Assembly: GCA_029559155.1 (NCBI GenBank) | Contig: JAKQCM010000200.1 | Coordinates: 1-47,882 of the forward strand | Origin: Chloroflexota bacterium | GTDB taxonomy: Bacteria > Chloroflexota > Anaerolineae > Promineifilales > Promineifilaceae | Direction: 5' to 3' | DNA length: 47,882 nt | Part shown: positions 16,914 to 24,027 of the stretch, one piece after another | How positions within the stretch are numbered: position 1 is the stretch's first letter | Layout of the letters: each line of letters begins with the position of its first letter | The notes under the pieces: model-generated | The model's input: only the letters and a program-made list of their open reading frames with translations | Database searches by the model: none | Told to the model about the DNA's origin: nothing | Translations under genes and position numbers: made by a program

Positions 16914-18615
16914 CAAAACCACGCACTCCTTTTTCTTTATGCAGCCGTTGAAAAACGGTTGCCCGGCGTTTCAATTCGGTATAAATCATTTTGCGTTTTT
17001 GGGGGGGAATACCCCGCCTCATGGCAATGCGCTCCTCCAGCAAGAAGCTGTTCATGTAGCCGGGAAACTCGAACGTGTCATTGGCCGGGTTCCAACGAAA
17101 AGCCTCCAGAAAGGAAAAACTTTCTGTATAAGGGTCATAGCCGATTATTTCGTTGATGCTGAGGACACGGCGAGCCATTTTTTTGTCGGCCAGGCGCACA
17201 GCCGACTGCACAATAGCCACGTTGAGGTTGTCGATGTAGGTTTTGGGCACGTTGATGGGGTCGCCGGTCAGACGCTGAATAAGCTTTTCAACAGACGCGG
17301 CGTGAAAGGTAGACATGACGCCGTGACCGGTCTGCATGGCCTGGAAAGCGATACGCCCTTCTTCGCCGCGAATCTCACCGATGATAATGCGATCCGGCCG
17401 CTGCCGCAGAGCAGCCCTGAGTAGATCGAACATGCCCACGCTGCCACCTGCGGATTCGCGCCCCATCTCGCGGGTAACTTCCCGAATCCAGTTTTTGTGG
17501 GGAACCATCACTTCAGGGGTGTCTTCGATGGTGATGATTTTGGCTTCCGGCAAAATGAAGGTGTTGATGGCGTTCAACGTCGTCGTTTTGCCGGAGGCTG
17601 TGGCCCCGACAACAAAGACATTCATCCCCTCCTCCATGATGAGTGAAAGATAGGCGGCCATGGTGTAGTCTAGTGTGCCAAATTCGATGAGTTCCAGAAT
17701 GCTGGTTGTGGAGCCGCCGAATTTACGGATGGTAAAGTTGCTGCCACGTTTGGAAATTTCACGGCCGTAGACAATGTTAATGCGCGACCCATCCGGCAAC
17801 ACGGCGTCTACAATGGGATTACGCACTGTCACCGGGCTTTTGACCCATTCACCCAGCCAGACGGCGAAATCGTCGAGTTGGTCCAGGGTTTCAAAATTGA
17901 TGGTGGTTTGCAGGCTTTTGAATATTTTGTGTTCAACGAAGATGGCCCCGACGCCGCTGCAACTGATGTCCTCTATGTAAGGGTCCAGAAGCAGCGGCTG
18001 CAATGGCCCAAGCCCAACTTTGTCGCGCAGGACGCGGTAACGCACGCCTTCTAGTTGCTGCGCGGTAACGTAAATGGGATCGGTTTTGCTTTTTTTGGCG
18101 GCGGATTTGGCGGATGGAGAACGGCCGTTTCCATTCCCATTTGCATGAGCCTGTGGCGGTTCCGTTGTACAAATCTGGTCAAGCAACTTGAGCAATATCT
18201 GCTTCTTTTCTTCTTCGTCTACAACTTCCCCAATGTCTTCGGCCCATTCCACCAGACGCTCGTCAATCTTCAACATTACCTCATCCAGATTCACCATCAC
18301 AGTGGGCTCTATCGAGACGTAATGGTCGCGAGCAGCGAAAGCGTCCGGGTAAATGTGGACAAACAAACCGCCGTCAATAGGATAAATGAGGTTGCGCCGT
18401 TCTAACAATTGCAGCTTGCGTGAAAGCGTGGGGTAATACATGGGAATTCCAATGTCGCCCAACGGAACCTGATGCAAATAATCTGCCAGGAAATCCGCCT
18501 GTTCGCAAGCGTCGCGCAGCGGCGGCGGCAGCACCATTTGCAGGCTGCATCCCACACCGTGGTTGCACTGCGCGCCACCTGTTTGAACGGGGAAAGGAAG
18601 GATTGATTGAGACAT
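16864..18615 (-). CDS. arlI: ArlI/FlaI-like archaellum assembly and rotation ATPase
   Basis: A 583-residue secretion-superfamily ATPase. An N-terminal domain (to about 200) includes an Asn/Gly/Ser-rich linker. The ATPase core starts with GLGPLQPLLLDPYIEDISCS, has Walker A GATASGKT at 337-344, the Asp box IITIEDTPEVMVPHKNW, Walker B RPDRIIIGEIRGEE, and a His box GHGVMSTFHAASV. VPHKNWIREVTR and FDLLRAALRQRPD match archaeal ArlI more closely than PilB, PilT or TadA. The lack of a tetracysteine zinc motif also argues against PilB. It follows the ArlH gene by 56 bp and overlaps arlJ. It is expected to be a cytoplasmic hexamer that drives filament assembly and rotation. Confidence 0.93.
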   Translation of the reverse strand: MSQSILPFPVQTGGAQCNHGVGCSLQMVLPPPLRDACEQADFLADYLHQVPLGDIGIPMYYPTLSRKLQLLERRNLIYPIDGGLFVHIYPDAFAARDHYVSIEPTVMVNLDEVMLKIDERLVEWAEDIGEVVDEEEKKQILLKLLDQICTTEPPQAHANGNGNGRSPSAKSAAKKSKTDPIYVTAQQLEGVRYRVLRDKVGLGPLQPLLLDPYIEDISCSGVGAIFVEHKIFKSLQTTINFETLDQLDDFAVWLGEWVKSPVTVRNPIVDAVLPDGSRINIVYGREISKRGSNFTIRKFGGSTTSILELIEFGTLDYTMAAYLSLIMEEGMNVFVVGATASGKTTTLNAINTFILPEAKIITIEDTPEVMVPHKNWIREVTREMGRESAGGSVGMFDLLRAALRQRPDRIIIGEIRGEEGRIAFQAMQTGHGVMSTFHAASVEKLIQRLTGDPINVPKTYIDNLNVAIVQSAVRLADKKMARRVLSINEIIGYDPYTESFSFLEAFRWNPANDTFEFPGYMNSFLLEERIAMRRGIPPQKRKMIYTELKRRATVFQRLHKEKGVRGFDDFFQILAEAHRQKLL

Positions 18616-18671
18616 AATTTTTTTGTCGTATGGTTGTTTAGTAGCGTTGTCGAGTCATCCTGGCTGCCAGA

Positions 18672-19730
18672 CTAACCTTTCACTTTGCTTACCGGGATGA
18701 CGCGCATACCCCATCCGGGTTCCACTTCAAAGCTGACGATGTTGCCGGTGGTTTTGTCCGCGCCACGAACTTTGGTTACTTCCAACGTTTTAACCAGTTT
18801 TTTGCCTACTTCTTCGGTGCGAAGCTGCAAATGCGCGTCGCACAACGAACGAATGCGCACCAACAATTCACTGTTGAGCGCGTGGGAATGTAAGATGAGG
18901 ATGATGCTGCTGCCGCGCGCGCAGAGCCGCTTGCATTCTTCAAAAAAGCCCAATACTTCTTCAAGGGTGGATTGGCCGATTGCCAGGGTCAACGAATCTA
19001 CGATGATCATGTCGCGGCTGGTTTCCCGGCTCATGGCCTGAAGAAGACGGCGGGGGGCCGTGTTGCCTAATTGAGACAACTCCATCGGGTAAATACGGAT
19101 TTTGCCCAGAAGCAAATAGTCCAGAATGTCCAGGTCCAGGCTGCGCATTTGTTTTACCAGGCTCTTGACGCTGTTTTCGCTGGTAAAGAGCGAAAGCGTG
19201 AAGCTGTCGTTTAGGGAGCCAAACATCATTTGCTGCGAAAGGACGGATTTACCGGCTCCGGAACTGCCTTCGACAAGGGTGAGGGAGCCTAAGGGAATGC
19301 CGCCGCCCATTTTGCTGTCTAATTCGCCGTTGCCGGAGGAAATGACGCTTTTTTGCGGTCCTTTGCGACCGAGGTAGGGGAGTATTTTAGTGACCAGCGT
19401 AACGGCATCGAAGGGCTTGATGAGGTAATCATCTACGGGCGATTCGTGGCCGATGGTGAGGCTGTCTAGCTCGCTGTCGTTGGCGAGCATGATGAGGGGG
19501 ATTTCGGCCGTTTCGGGGTCGGCGCGCAAATAGCGGGCGACTTCTTCGCCGCCCATGCCGGGCAAAAAAATGTCCAGCAAGATGAGATCGGGTTTTTCGG
19601 ACACGGCCGTTTTTAATCCTGTCCCGTCGTCGATGGCTACCAGCACATCATAACCTTCGTCTTCCAGGAGGCCTTGGGTCCACGCCAACATCTGTACATC
19701 ACCTTCGATGACCAAAATCTTATGCGCCAT
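18672..19730 (-). CDS. arlH: ArlH/FlaH-like KaiC-type ATPase with an N-terminal receiver domain
   Basis: A 352-residue fusion. Residues 1-120 are a response-regulator receiver: phosphoacceptor Asp53 in LILLDIFLPG and Lys105 in DDYLIKPFD are kept. The second acidic position is Gly10 (ILVIEGD) and the usual Thr/Ser is Ala83, so its phosphochemistry may be altered. Residues 128-345 are ArlH: ISSGNGELDSKMGGGIPLGS, Walker A GSSGAGKS at 155-162, Walker B MIIVDSL with Asp245. ATG 19730 is 1 bp after the stop of the CheY-like gene; a GTG at 19745 is an alternative. Archaeal ArlH is a single-domain regulator of ArlI, and no archaeal ArlH that I know carries a receiver. Confidence 0.92.
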   Translation of the reverse strand: MAHKILVIEGDVQMLAWTQGLLEDEGYDVLVAIDDGTGLKTAVSEKPDLILLDIFLPGMGGEEVARYLRADPETAEIPLIMLANDSELDSLTIGHESPVDDYLIKPFDAVTLVTKILPYLGRKGPQKSVISSGNGELDSKMGGGIPLGSLTLVEGSSGAGKSVLSQQMMFGSLNDSFTLSLFTSENSVKSLVKQMRSLDLDILDYLLLGKIRIYPMELSQLGNTAPRRLLQAMSRETSRDMIIVDSLTLAIGQSTLEEVLGFFEECKRLCARGSSIILILHSHALNSELLVRIRSLCDAHLQLRTEEVGKKLVKTLEVTKVRGADKTTGNIVSFEVEPGWGMRVIPVSKVKG

Positions 19731-19731
19731 T

Positions 19732-20157
19732 TTAATTCTTACCACTCCAGATTAACGAGCGTACTCTTTCCACCAGAACGGCCGCTTTTACCGGCTTGGT
19801 TAGAAAATCGGATGCGCCTACGCGGTAGCCGTTTAGCTGGTCACGCACCCGCTGGGCAAAATCTACCGGGTCGTTGGCCGGTTTGTCTATGGCGCCACGG
19901 GCTGTAAGCATGAGGATGGTGGTAACGGCCGTTTCCGGGTTTTCGCGCAGTTTGCGGCATACCTGGAAGCCGTCCAAACCCGGCATCATAATATCCAAAA
20001 TCACCAGATCAGGTTTTAGAATAAAGGCCAATTCCAGGCCATCGTGGCCGTTGTAGGCCGTAAACACCTCATACCCATGCTTTTGCAGCACATGCTCTAC
20101 GATATGCAGCGTCAGCGGATCGTCATCTATAGCCAGGATGCGATGTGGTTGGTTCAT
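19732..20157 (-). CDS. CheY-like single-domain response regulator
   Basis: A 141-residue receiver without an output domain. The acidic cluster ILAIDDDP, phosphoacceptor Asp in LVILDIMMPGLDG (about residue 53), Thr in ILMLTAR and Lys in DFLTKPV are all present. Between the Thr and Lys it has about 15 extra residues (KPANDPVDFAQRVRDQ) compared with CheY. The ATG at 20157 overlaps the HPt gene stop by 4 bp (ATGA), and the stop lies 1 bp before the arlH ATG. The HPt gene, this gene and arlH are therefore tightly coupled. It may act as a phosphate carrier or sink, or as a motor-binding signal. Confidence 0.93.
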   Translation of the reverse strand: MNQPHRILAIDDDPLTLHIVEHVLQKHGYEVFTAYNGHDGLELAFILKPDLVILDIMMPGLDGFQVCRKLRENPETAVTTILMLTARGAIDKPANDPVDFAQRVRDQLNGYRVGASDFLTKPVKAAVLVERVRSLIWSGKN

Positions 20158-20561
20158 TGCGCCTCGTCGAACGTTGCCCAATTCTCTGCCTGTTCCGCCC
20201 AGTCCGGCTGCGCAAAGAAGGCAATGATGTCTTCTATGGCGGCCGTCAGGTGGAATAAACACTCCTCTGCTCCGCTTAGATCATTCCTCATCCCCATGAG
20301 TTCAATCTCGCAGGCCAATTTATAAGCCTGCCAACCGCCGATGTTGCCCAGGCTGCATTTCAGGCGATGGGCTTTGGCTTTCACATCGGCTCCCTTGCCA
20401 CAGGTTGCAGCTTCTTGCAGGGTTGCCATCTGGTCTGAGCAGTCGAACAAAAATAACGCCACGATCTCCTGCAATAATTCCAGGTCGCCATCTACTATGT
20501 CGCGGGCATAGGCCAGATCAATCGGGTACGAATTGTGGGTTGATGGTGATAATTGAGTCAT
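20154..20561 (-). CDS. HPt (histidine phosphotransfer) protein
   Basis: A 135-residue helical protein with the HPt signature AKAHRLKCSLGNIGG; His65 is the expected phosphoryl carrier. The surrounding pattern (LELLQEIVALFLFDCSDQM, then LACEIELMGM) fits a four-helix bundle. GAGG lies about 7 bp before the ATG. HPt proteins pass phosphate from the receiver of a hybrid kinase to another receiver. The hybrid kinase at 25144-28284 is a candidate donor, and the CheY-like protein and the ArlH receiver are candidate acceptors. This assignment of partners is inference from gene order. Confidence 0.92.
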   Translation of the reverse strand: MTQLSPSTHNSYPIDLAYARDIVDGDLELLQEIVALFLFDCSDQMATLQEAATCGKGADVKAKAHRLKCSLGNIGGWQAYKLACEIELMGMRNDLSGAEECLFHLTAAIEDIIAFFAQPDWAEQAENWATFDEAQ

Positions 20562-20658
20562 TCTTTTTCCTCGGCTGAACTTGCCAAAACTGCCAATAAT
20601 CGGTTTCGGTCACCGCGCTTAACATATTTGCTTTGCGCCGGCGCCGGATGCTTCTAAA

Positions 20659-21186
20659 TCAACGAACAAACTGCATACTGGCGCTTACGCCGTTTTCGGC
20701 GGCAATGGTTACCATATTTGTGGTGTTGGGCCCGACCGGGGGCAAGACGCGCAAACGCAGCAAAACTTCCTCGCCGGGGTTCAGGATTCCGGGTTCAAAC
20801 ACTTCGCTCTCGGCCGTAGCCGCGTCCAGATAGATGCCGATCACGCTCCATTCGCCGGCGGCCGGTTCGCCGGTGTTGTAGCTGTACCAGCCCACCGCAA
20901 GGTCGCCGGGCGGGGTATAGTATTCGGTGATGACGTCCCAATTGGCGAAATCGGCCAGGCGGGTGTCGCCATCGTTGCGCAGTGTCAGCTCGATGACTGC
21001 GCCCGAACTTTTGGTTTGCGCCAGAATGGGCGTGAGGTCGGTGTGCATCTGGTCGCTCAGGCGGGTCTGCATCTCTTGCCAGGAGGCGCGCAGCGTGTCT
21101 TGCGCGCCCAGGTAGCCGGTGAAAATGGTGAGGCTGGCAAACAAGATGAGGGCCAGGACAATAAAAGCGGTCAGTATGGTTTCCAT
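20659..21186 (-). CDS. ArlF-like archaellum stator protein (putative)
   Basis: A 175-residue protein with an N-terminal membrane helix (ILTAFIVLALILFASLTIF) followed by a single beta-rich domain. Features resembling archaeal ArlF are VIELTLRNDGDTRLADF (N-T/D-G-x-T-x-L strand), a proline/glycine turn before the penultimate strands (GILNPGEEVLLRLRV), and an end in VTIAAENGVSASMQF. In archaea ArlF anchors the motor outside the membrane to the S-layer. Sequence likeness is limited, and the call rests partly on its place between the ArlG-like and ArlH genes. It could be exchanged with its neighbour in the F/G assignment. Confidence 0.6.
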   Translation of the reverse strand: METILTAFIVLALILFASLTIFTGYLGAQDTLRASWQEMQTRLSDQMHTDLTPILAQTKSSGAVIELTLRNDGDTRLADFANWDVITEYYTPPGDLAVGWYSYNTGEPAAGEWSVIGIYLDAATAESEVFEPGILNPGEEVLLRLRVLPPVGPNTTNMVTIAAENGVSASMQFVR

Positions 21187-21214
21187 AAAGAGCTATCCCA
21201 TTTGTTCAACAGGC

Positions 21215-21724
21215 TTACATGCTGAAGAAGTATTCGGCGTCTACGCCGTTGGGAGTGATGACCTTTAGGAAGTAACGGCCGTTTCCCAAAGGCACGCCAT
21301 AGTGAATGGTAATTTTCAAGGTGGCCGTTGGCGTCCATTGGCCGCTGTTTTCCACTTGCCAGGTCCAGTACGGGTAGCCGCTGGCGGCGCTTTGATGCGG
21401 AATGCGATTAAATGCGCCTTCAGGGCCAAAAAACACGTCGGTCTGTTCCAAAGCCACAATGCGCGTTTCGCCTACATTCTTAACCCAGGCAAATACATCA
21501 AAATCACCATCGCCGTTGGTGTCTTGCCACCAGCTGCTGCTGTCCAGCTCGCCCACGGAATGGATGATGGTGATCTGGCTTTTTAGCTTTTCGTCGGCGC
21601 GGCTGGTCATGCTGGTCATGGCGTCGTTGCTTTCGATGATGGCCGGATAGGCGGCGTTAAACAGAAGAACTCCCATCACCATACTGATGACGATGAGCAT
21701 TGTGGTCATGATTGCTTTGTCCAT
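21215..21724 (-). CDS. ArlG-like archaellum stator-associated protein (putative)
   Basis: A 169-residue protein with an N-terminal membrane helix (MTTMLIVISMVMGVLLFNAA), a short helical stretch (TSRADEKLKSQITIIH), then one beta-sandwich domain with VFAWVKNVGETRIVALEQTD, a pattern resembling the V-K-N-x-G strand of archaeal ArlG. GAGG lies before the ATG. Archaeal ArlG caps or links ArlF at the cell envelope. It is 66 bp from the ArlD/E-like gene and 28 bp from the ArlF-like gene. The N-terminus also resembles a class III signal, but no Gly cleavage site precedes the helix. Confidence 0.58.
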   Translation of the reverse strand: MDKAIMTTMLIVISMVMGVLLFNAAYPAIIESNDAMTSMTSRADEKLKSQITIIHSVGELDSSSWWQDTNGDGDFDVFAWVKNVGETRIVALEQTDVFFGPEGAFNRIPHQSAASGYPYWTWQVENSGQWTPTATLKITIHYGVPLGNGRYFLKVITPNGVDAEYFFSM

Positions 21725-21789
21725 ATGATGCCTCTGGTGTTTTTGTAGGGATTAGACCCGGCGAAGAAATGGGACCAATCTGTCGGTAT

Positions 21790-22341
21790 TTAGTCTAGTA
21801 GTTGGGTGAGTTGCTGCAGCAGAACGGCCGTTTCCGCCGCATCTGCCCCTTCATTCTCGTCACACAACACAATCAGCTGCTGCAGGGTATCGTAGATGTC
21901 CGGGGAGATTGCGCCGGAAGAAGCGCGCAGGTCCAACAACTTGCGAGTTCGCTCGGCGCCAATCTTGGCCACGCTGCCCCCAACCCAATCCACCAATCCG
22001 GCAAAAGACTGGTTGACGGTCGCGGGAGGGGCGGCGGCGGGAAGCTGTTCGGGTAACGGCCGTGTCGCCTCCCGCAAATCGGCCAGCGAAACCTGACGCA
22101 TCTTCAACCCTGCGGGCTGGTTCGGCTCGGAATCCGCTGCTGGCTGCCCATTGTTGTGTGCCGGTCTGGCCGCGCCCTGCGCCAGCACTCCACTATCGTC
22201 ATACGAATCATCTTCTGTGCGGAGCGCCGGATGGTAATGAACGAGAATTTGTTCTTGGATTTCCAATAACGTTTTCTGAATTTGATTCTTCAAAATCTTC
22301 ATTTCTTGTTCCAGAGATTTCACTCTTTGTTCGATGTCCAT
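21790..22341 (-). CDS. ArlD/E-like archaellum switch-complex protein (putative)
   Basis: A 183-residue soluble protein. Residues 1-34 form a coiled coil (VKSLEQEMKILKNQIQKTLL). An Ala/Pro-rich linker follows. Residues 113-165 resemble the archaeal ArlD/E domain (PF04659-type): FAGLVDWVGGSVAKIGAERT, then LLDLRASSGAISPDIYDTL, with the W-x-x-x-x-x-x-x-G and L-x-x-Y/R-x-x-x-x-x-I-S spacing. A clear AGGAG lies 7 bp before the ATG. In Euryarchaeota ArlCDE forms a cytoplasmic ring that receives CheY-P through CheF. No CheF or chemotaxis gene is seen here. Confidence 0.62.
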   Translation of the reverse strand: MDIEQRVKSLEQEMKILKNQIQKTLLEIQEQILVHYHPALRTEDDSYDDSGVLAQGAARPAHNNGQPAADSEPNQPAGLKMRQVSLADLREATRPLPEQLPAAAPPATVNQSFAGLVDWVGGSVAKIGAERTRKLLDLRASSGAISPDIYDTLQQLIVLCDENEGADAAETAVLLQQLTQLLD

Positions 22342-22362
22342 CAGGCTGCTCCTATTGCTGAC

Positions 22363-22400
22363 AACAGTTTAGCCGGACTCGTAAGCCCGGCTGAACTGTT
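22363..22400 (-). promoter_or_regulatory. Hairpin between the archaellin and ArlD/E-like genes
   Basis: Arms of 14 nt at 22363-22376 and 22387-22400 pair with one mismatch around a 10-nt loop. On the mRNA strand the hairpin begins with AACAGTTCAGCCGG. No T-run follows. It lies 26 bp after the archaellin stop and 22 bp before the next ATG. A partial terminator or a processing/stability element that keeps archaellin mRNA more abundant than downstream mRNA is a reasonable inference. Confidence 0.65.
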
Positions 22401-22425
22401 CATTCATGTGGCGACTTGTGATTTG

Positions 22426-23013
22426 TTATTTCAGGTCCATCACCGAATCGAAGTACGGCGGGGTGGTCCGTTGGATGCTCAGCGCCGCGCCCTTGGGCGG
22501 TTTCATCTCCACCGAGAACTGCGTGTTGATGCTCAGAGCATTGGTCAGGCCGCTCAGGTCTACGGTAATCTCGACCAGTTCGCCTTTATCCAGCAGTTCG
22601 TCGCCATCGTTGGTTACGATCCAGTTCGTTGTCCAGGCTACGTCATTCTCGAACTGCGAGGCATCGACGTAATTCACCACCATGACCGGGGTTGTCGTGT
22701 TCAGGTCCAGCGGTTCGCCGCCAACCACGTTGCCCAGCGTAAAGACCAAGGTGTCAATTTCTGCGCCGGTGGTGCCGCTAACGGCGGCCGTGGCGATGAG
22801 GGAACCCTTAACTTCCATTGAGGACTGCACTTCGCCTAAGCCGGAGTAGACGGCTTCTTTGCCACGCTCGGTGGAGAATGTACCGGCTGACAGGATGGTA
22901 AAGGCAAAAACCGAAGCTACCACGATAAAGGCGATCAGGATGATGGCTGTTTCCAGAGCGGTGATACCGCTTTCATCCCGACCCAACTTCTTCCAAAAAT
23001 TGTTGCTGTTCAT
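22426..23013 (-). CDS. arlB: Archaellin/type IV pilin-like filament subunit
   Basis: A 195-residue protein with a class III signal peptide: a basic leader to Gly16 in GRDESG, then [20 protein letters not shown] as the hydrophobic helix. Cleavage after Gly16 leaves Ile at +1 and Glu21 at +5, a type IV pilin trait in an otherwise archaellin-like helix. The next part, [20 protein letters not shown], matches the archaellin region after the helix. The rest is beta-rich ([20 protein letters not shown]). ATG 23013 is set by AAAAGGAG 6 bp before it; an upstream TTG at 23031 is rejected. First of the arl-type genes, it is probably the main subunit of the filament. Confidence 0.86.
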   Translation of the reverse strand: MNSNNFWKKLGRDESGITALETAIILIAFIVVASVFAFTILSAGTFSTERGKEAVYSGLGEVQSSMEVKGSLIATAAVSGTTGAEIDTLVFTLGNVVGGEPLDLNTTTPVMVVNYVDASQFENDVAWTTNWIVTNDGDELLDKGELVEITVDLSGLTNALSINTQFSVEMKPPKGAALSIQRTTPPYFDSVMDLK

Positions 23014-23202
23014 TTTTTGCTCCTTTTGCAAGATATGAATGTTGATTTTTTCTCGGCGCGCTGCTCATTCGATTTTTGCGCTGCGCCGTTTTTGTTCGAT
23101 GTGGTTACTGTACAACAGACTTATCTTGCGGAGCGTGGGCCTGGCGCGAGGCTTGCGTGAGGCTTGTGTGAGGGCCGCTCTACCCGGACTGTCGCTCCTT
23201 TA

Positions 23203-23919
23203 TCAATCCGGAACCAGCATGTAGCCACGGCGTGACACCGTGCGGATGAGTGATGGCTGGCTGGCGTCTGGTTCTATCTTGAGGCGAAGGTTTTTTATGT
23301 GCCAGCGTACCAGACTGGGATCGGCCGTGCCGGGCGCGTAGGCCCACACTTCTTCCAACAGGTCTTGGCTGGAAAACGGCCGTTTCGGATGCGTCATCAG
23401 GTGGTACAACAGCTCAAACTCGGCCGGAGTAAGCTGAACCATCTCGCCATCGCCCCGGCGCACCCAACACGCCTGTAAATGCAGCGTCAGCCGCCCCAAC
23501 GTCAGTTCTTGCGTGCCGGTCGCTGGCTCTGCTGCGGCAGCTTCACGCCGACGCAGCAGAGCGCGTACCCGCGCTTTCAGCTCTTTAGATTGAAAGGGCT
23601 TGTCCAGATAATCATCGGCCCCGGCGTCCAGGCCGGTTACATGGTCATCCACACTGTCTTGCGATGTCAGAAAGAGGATGGGCACATAACGCAGCGCGGA
23701 GTCGGTGTCCAGGCGCAGGCGGCGGCAAACCTCCAGGCCATCCATCCACGGCATGTTCACGTCTAGCACTATCAGATCGGGCTGCATCTGGTGGGCAGTT
23801 TGCAGCCCTTCCAGCCCATTATGTGCCGTTAGAACTTCATACCCGTCTTGCGTCAGCACCAACCGCAAGCTGCGGACCAATTCGGTGTCATCGTCAACCA
23901 ATAATATGTTTGGAGCCAT
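23203..23919 (-). CDS. OmpR-family response regulator next to the archaellin gene
   Basis: A 238-residue regulator with a receiver (D9-D11 acidic cluster, phosphoacceptor Asp53 in LIVLDVNMPWMDG, Lys in DDYLDKPFQSKEL) and a C-terminal winged helix (LTPAEFELLYHLMTHPKRPF, SLVRWHIKNLRLKIEPD). It ends 189 bp before the archaellin ATG on the same strand, so the archaellin gene very probably has its own promoter in that gap and this regulator is a candidate to act on it. The cognate kinase is not adjacent in an overlapping pair; the two kinases upstream (24028-25098 and 25144-28284) are candidates. Confidence 0.94.
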   Translation of the reverse strand: MAPNILLVDDDTELVRSLRLVLTQDGYEVLTAHNGLEGLQTAHQMQPDLIVLDVNMPWMDGLEVCRRLRLDTDSALRYVPILFLTSQDSVDDHVTGLDAGADDYLDKPFQSKELKARVRALLRRREAAAAEPATGTQELTLGRLTLHLQACWVRRGDGEMVQLTPAEFELLYHLMTHPKRPFSSQDLLEEVWAYAPGTADPSLVRWHIKNLRLKIEPDASQPSLIRTVSRRGYMLVPD

Positions 23920-23936
23920 CTATAAACCTTCCTAAA

Positions 23937-23979
23937 GAGTGCGGAGTGAGGAGTGCGGAGTGCGGAGTGAGGAGCGAAG
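23937..23979. repeat. Short direct repeats (GAGTGCGGAGTG type)
   Basis: A run of imperfect copies of GAGTGCGGAGTGAG lies between the OmpR-type regulator and the REC-kinase gene. It is followed at 24000-24030 by pyrimidine-rich repeats of CTCTCGCT. This low-complexity stretch encodes nothing on either strand. Confidence 0.7.
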
Positions 23980-24027
23980 AAAAAGAATGCTTATTTCTTC
24001 CTCTCGCTCTCGCTCTACCCTCTCGCT

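Noticed and set aside
13664-18615. Interpretation of the cluster as a Tad or ordinary type IV pilus locus
   Set aside because: The ATPase, the REC-ArlH protein and the two-unit platform match archaellum families; no PilB tetracysteine motif, PilT, PilM, PilQ, TadZ or CpaB was seen. The PilN/PilO-like genes remain an open complication.
23937-23979. CRISPR-like repeat array
   Set aside because: The copies are contiguous, short and imperfect with no spacers, and no cas gene is present.
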